Of a stretch of 64,000 bases of DNA, positions 63,155 through 64,000 are shown piece by piece. The DNA comes from Streptococcus macedonicus ACA-DC 198. Its GTDB lineage: Bacteria > Bacillota > Bacilli > Lactobacillales > Streptococcaceae. Location of the stretch: contig HE613569.1 of the NCBI GenBank assembly GCA_000283635.1, positions 769,501 through 833,500 of the forward strand. Reading direction: 5' to 3'. Both the position numbers and the translations under genes were made by a program. Position 1 is the first letter of the stretch. Every line of letters begins with the position of its first letter. The notes beneath the pieces are model-generated. The model had not been told where the DNA came from. It searched no databases and saw nothing but the letters and a program-made list of their open reading frames with translations.

Positions 63155-63535
63155 ATGGATACCATTGAACAATTAATTGCGGACATTATGGCAGATGAGC
63201 AAAATACGACCTACACTCAACAGGGCATAAAGCCACTTTTTACTGTTCCAAAAACGGCTCGGATTAATATTGTCGGACAAGCTCCTGGCATTCGTGCGCA
63301 AGAGTCGGGTTTGTATTGGAATGATCCAAGTGGTGATAATTTGCGAAAATGGCTGGGCGTTGACCGAGAAATATTTTACGATTCTGGACTTTTTGCGGTT
63401 GTACCAATGGATTATTATTTTCCGGGAACGGGAAAATCAGGTGATTTGCCGCCACGAAAGGGCTTTGCTGAAAAGTGGTACAAACGAACCTTGGCTTTTG
63501 CACCAAATATTGAATTACATATTTTGACTGGCTAG
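63155..63535 (+). pseudogene. Uracil-DNA glycosylase family protein, truncated
   Basis: The first 126 residues of a UDG-superfamily protein: INIVGQAPGIRAQESGLYWND carries the water-activating motif region, followed by FYDSGLFAVVPMDYYFPGTG and AFAPNIELHILTG. It stops at TAG 63533-63535, where the C-terminal half with the HPSP-type motif should follow (the family is about 190-200 residues). The downstream sequence does not look like the missing half. AGAAGGGAGACTGCT precedes the ATG. Probably inactive. Confidence 0.7.
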
Positions 63536-63820
63536 ACTGCTTCCTATTCTTATCGTTTTTATTGTGTTCTTTCCTCTGCAGTGGATAATCAACACATTTC
63601 AAAAGTAACCTTATAAATTTTAGTTATTATATTGGGCTGAAACCCTTGCTACAAGCGGACTAGCACAAATGCAAGCTCGACAAAAACATAACTAAATAAT
63701 CTATTGCTCTTATGATGATATTTTACCAAACTAGAAAAACTAGTCCGGAATCTCACCATAAGAGCATGTATACTTGTGTATAGTAAGTTTGTTGAACTGC
63801 AACAAATACAGGAGGGACAA
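63536..63820. promoter_or_regulatory. Intergenic region with gene tail, inverted repeats and promoter of the permease
   Basis: YWAETLATSGLAQMQARQ reads on the plus strand to a stop near 63692 and may be the tail of a lost gene. TGCTCTTATG (about 63702) and CATAAGAGCA (about 63757) form a 10-bp stem over a long loop. TATAGT (63779-63784) is a probable -10 box. TTTGTTG-AACTG-CAACAAA (63788-63806) is a perfect dyad just downstream, a likely repressor operator for the next gene. Confidence 0.55.
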
Positions 63821-64000
63821 ATGTTTTTAGCAATTAGAGAGATTAAGAAAGAAAAACTACGGTACGGCTTGATTCTGGCAGTCGTCGTCTTAATCAGTTA
63901 TTTGATTTTCATTTTAAGTGCCCTGGCACTTGGGCTGGCAACAGCTAACACCGCTGCGGTGGACAGCTGGCAGTCTAAGTCCTTTGTAATGACCAAAGAC
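63821..64000 (+). CDS. FtsX-like ABC transporter permease (5' part, runs off the window)
   Basis: AGGAGGGACAA precedes the ATG at 63821. The first 60 residues (MFLAIREIKKEKLRYGLILA, then a membrane helix and ALGLATANTAAVDSWQSKSF) match the start of MacB/HrtB-type permeases, where helix one is followed by a large extracellular domain. Its ATPase partner presumably lies to the right. A haem or antimicrobial efflux role is possible for this family but not shown here. Confidence 0.75.
   Translation, partial: MFLAIREIKKEKLRYGLILAVVVLISYLIFILSALALGLATANTAAVDSWQSKSFVMTKD

Noticed and set aside
1..64000. rRNA, tRNA, CRISPR arrays, complete insertion sequences or prophage
   Set aside because: No tRNA-like or rRNA-like sequence, no regularly spaced repeats, and no intact transposase or phage gene could be recognised on either strand.

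Overview
The window looks like a chromosomal segment of a low-G+C lactic streptococcus. The best fit is the Streptococcus bovis/equinus complex (gallolyticus, macedonicus or infantarius type). This is inferred from gene content: catabolic alsS-alsD, FBP54-type RqcH, a TrpXYZ transporter, RNase J2, type VII LXG-associated small proteins, a lipoylated acetoin dehydrogenase operon, and many close matches to remembered streptococcal proteins. AGGAGG-type ribosome sites, extended TGn -10 promoters and cre boxes agree with this. No rRNA, tRNA, CRISPR array, intact insertion sequence or prophage was seen.

Layout. 0-10 kb: acetoin synthesis (alsS, alsD), an amino acid permease, rqcH with a tiny Arg-rich upstream ORF, and a LysR gene divergent from a polar amino acid ABC transporter. 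10-18 kb: a RocB-like M20 peptidase; trpXYZ behind a Trp-codon leader peptide and terminator; the stub of a type VII LXG toxin locus that keeps lap1; RNase J2. 18-25 kb: a membrane-anchored matrixin-like protease, an ABC-F protein, and a MarR gene with a two-gene multidrug exporter broken by three frameshifts. 25-31 kb: the acoABCL operon behind a cre box. 31-37 kb: a decayed stretch with a broken siderophore ABC ATPase and binding protein, eamA and MocR halves joined head to head by a deletion, an intact lplA, two envelope genes, a broken LysR gene and an orphan gene tail. 37-42 kb: a zinc macrodomain protein, then a CstR-like repressor divergent from a rhodanese / CoA-disulfide-reductase / rhodanese operon with two operators. 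42-50 kb: DUF2798 protein, P-type ATPase, Mbeg1-like hydrolase, a LysR-aldo/keto reductase deletion fusion, and small enzymes. 50-64 kb: Crp/Fnr and LysR regulators, a YeiH-type exporter, a cre-controlled aldehyde dehydrogenase, a ruined ltrA, uvrC, a GT-C-like membrane protein, nitroreductase, pepV, a truncated uracil-DNA glycosylase, and the start of an FtsX-type permease at the right edge.

How parts work together. alsS/alsD divert pyruvate to acetoin and acoABCL reoxidises it. Both acoC and acoL carry lipoyl domains, which the nearby LplA can charge. The acetoin genes share a 12-base promoter element. The CstR-type operon is a persulfide/sulfide defence unit.

Two themes stand out. First, about fifteen genes carry nonsense codons, frameshifts or deletions, as expected of a genome under decay (for example a dairy- or gut-adapted lineage), although some one-base homopolymer changes could be sequence errors. 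Second, at least five genes have an extended -10 box ending only 6-7 nt before the ATG and no Shine-Dalgarno site, which predicts leaderless transcripts. The Arg-rich upstream ORF of rqcH, the trp leader and the one-cysteine CstR-like protein are the other points most worth following up.
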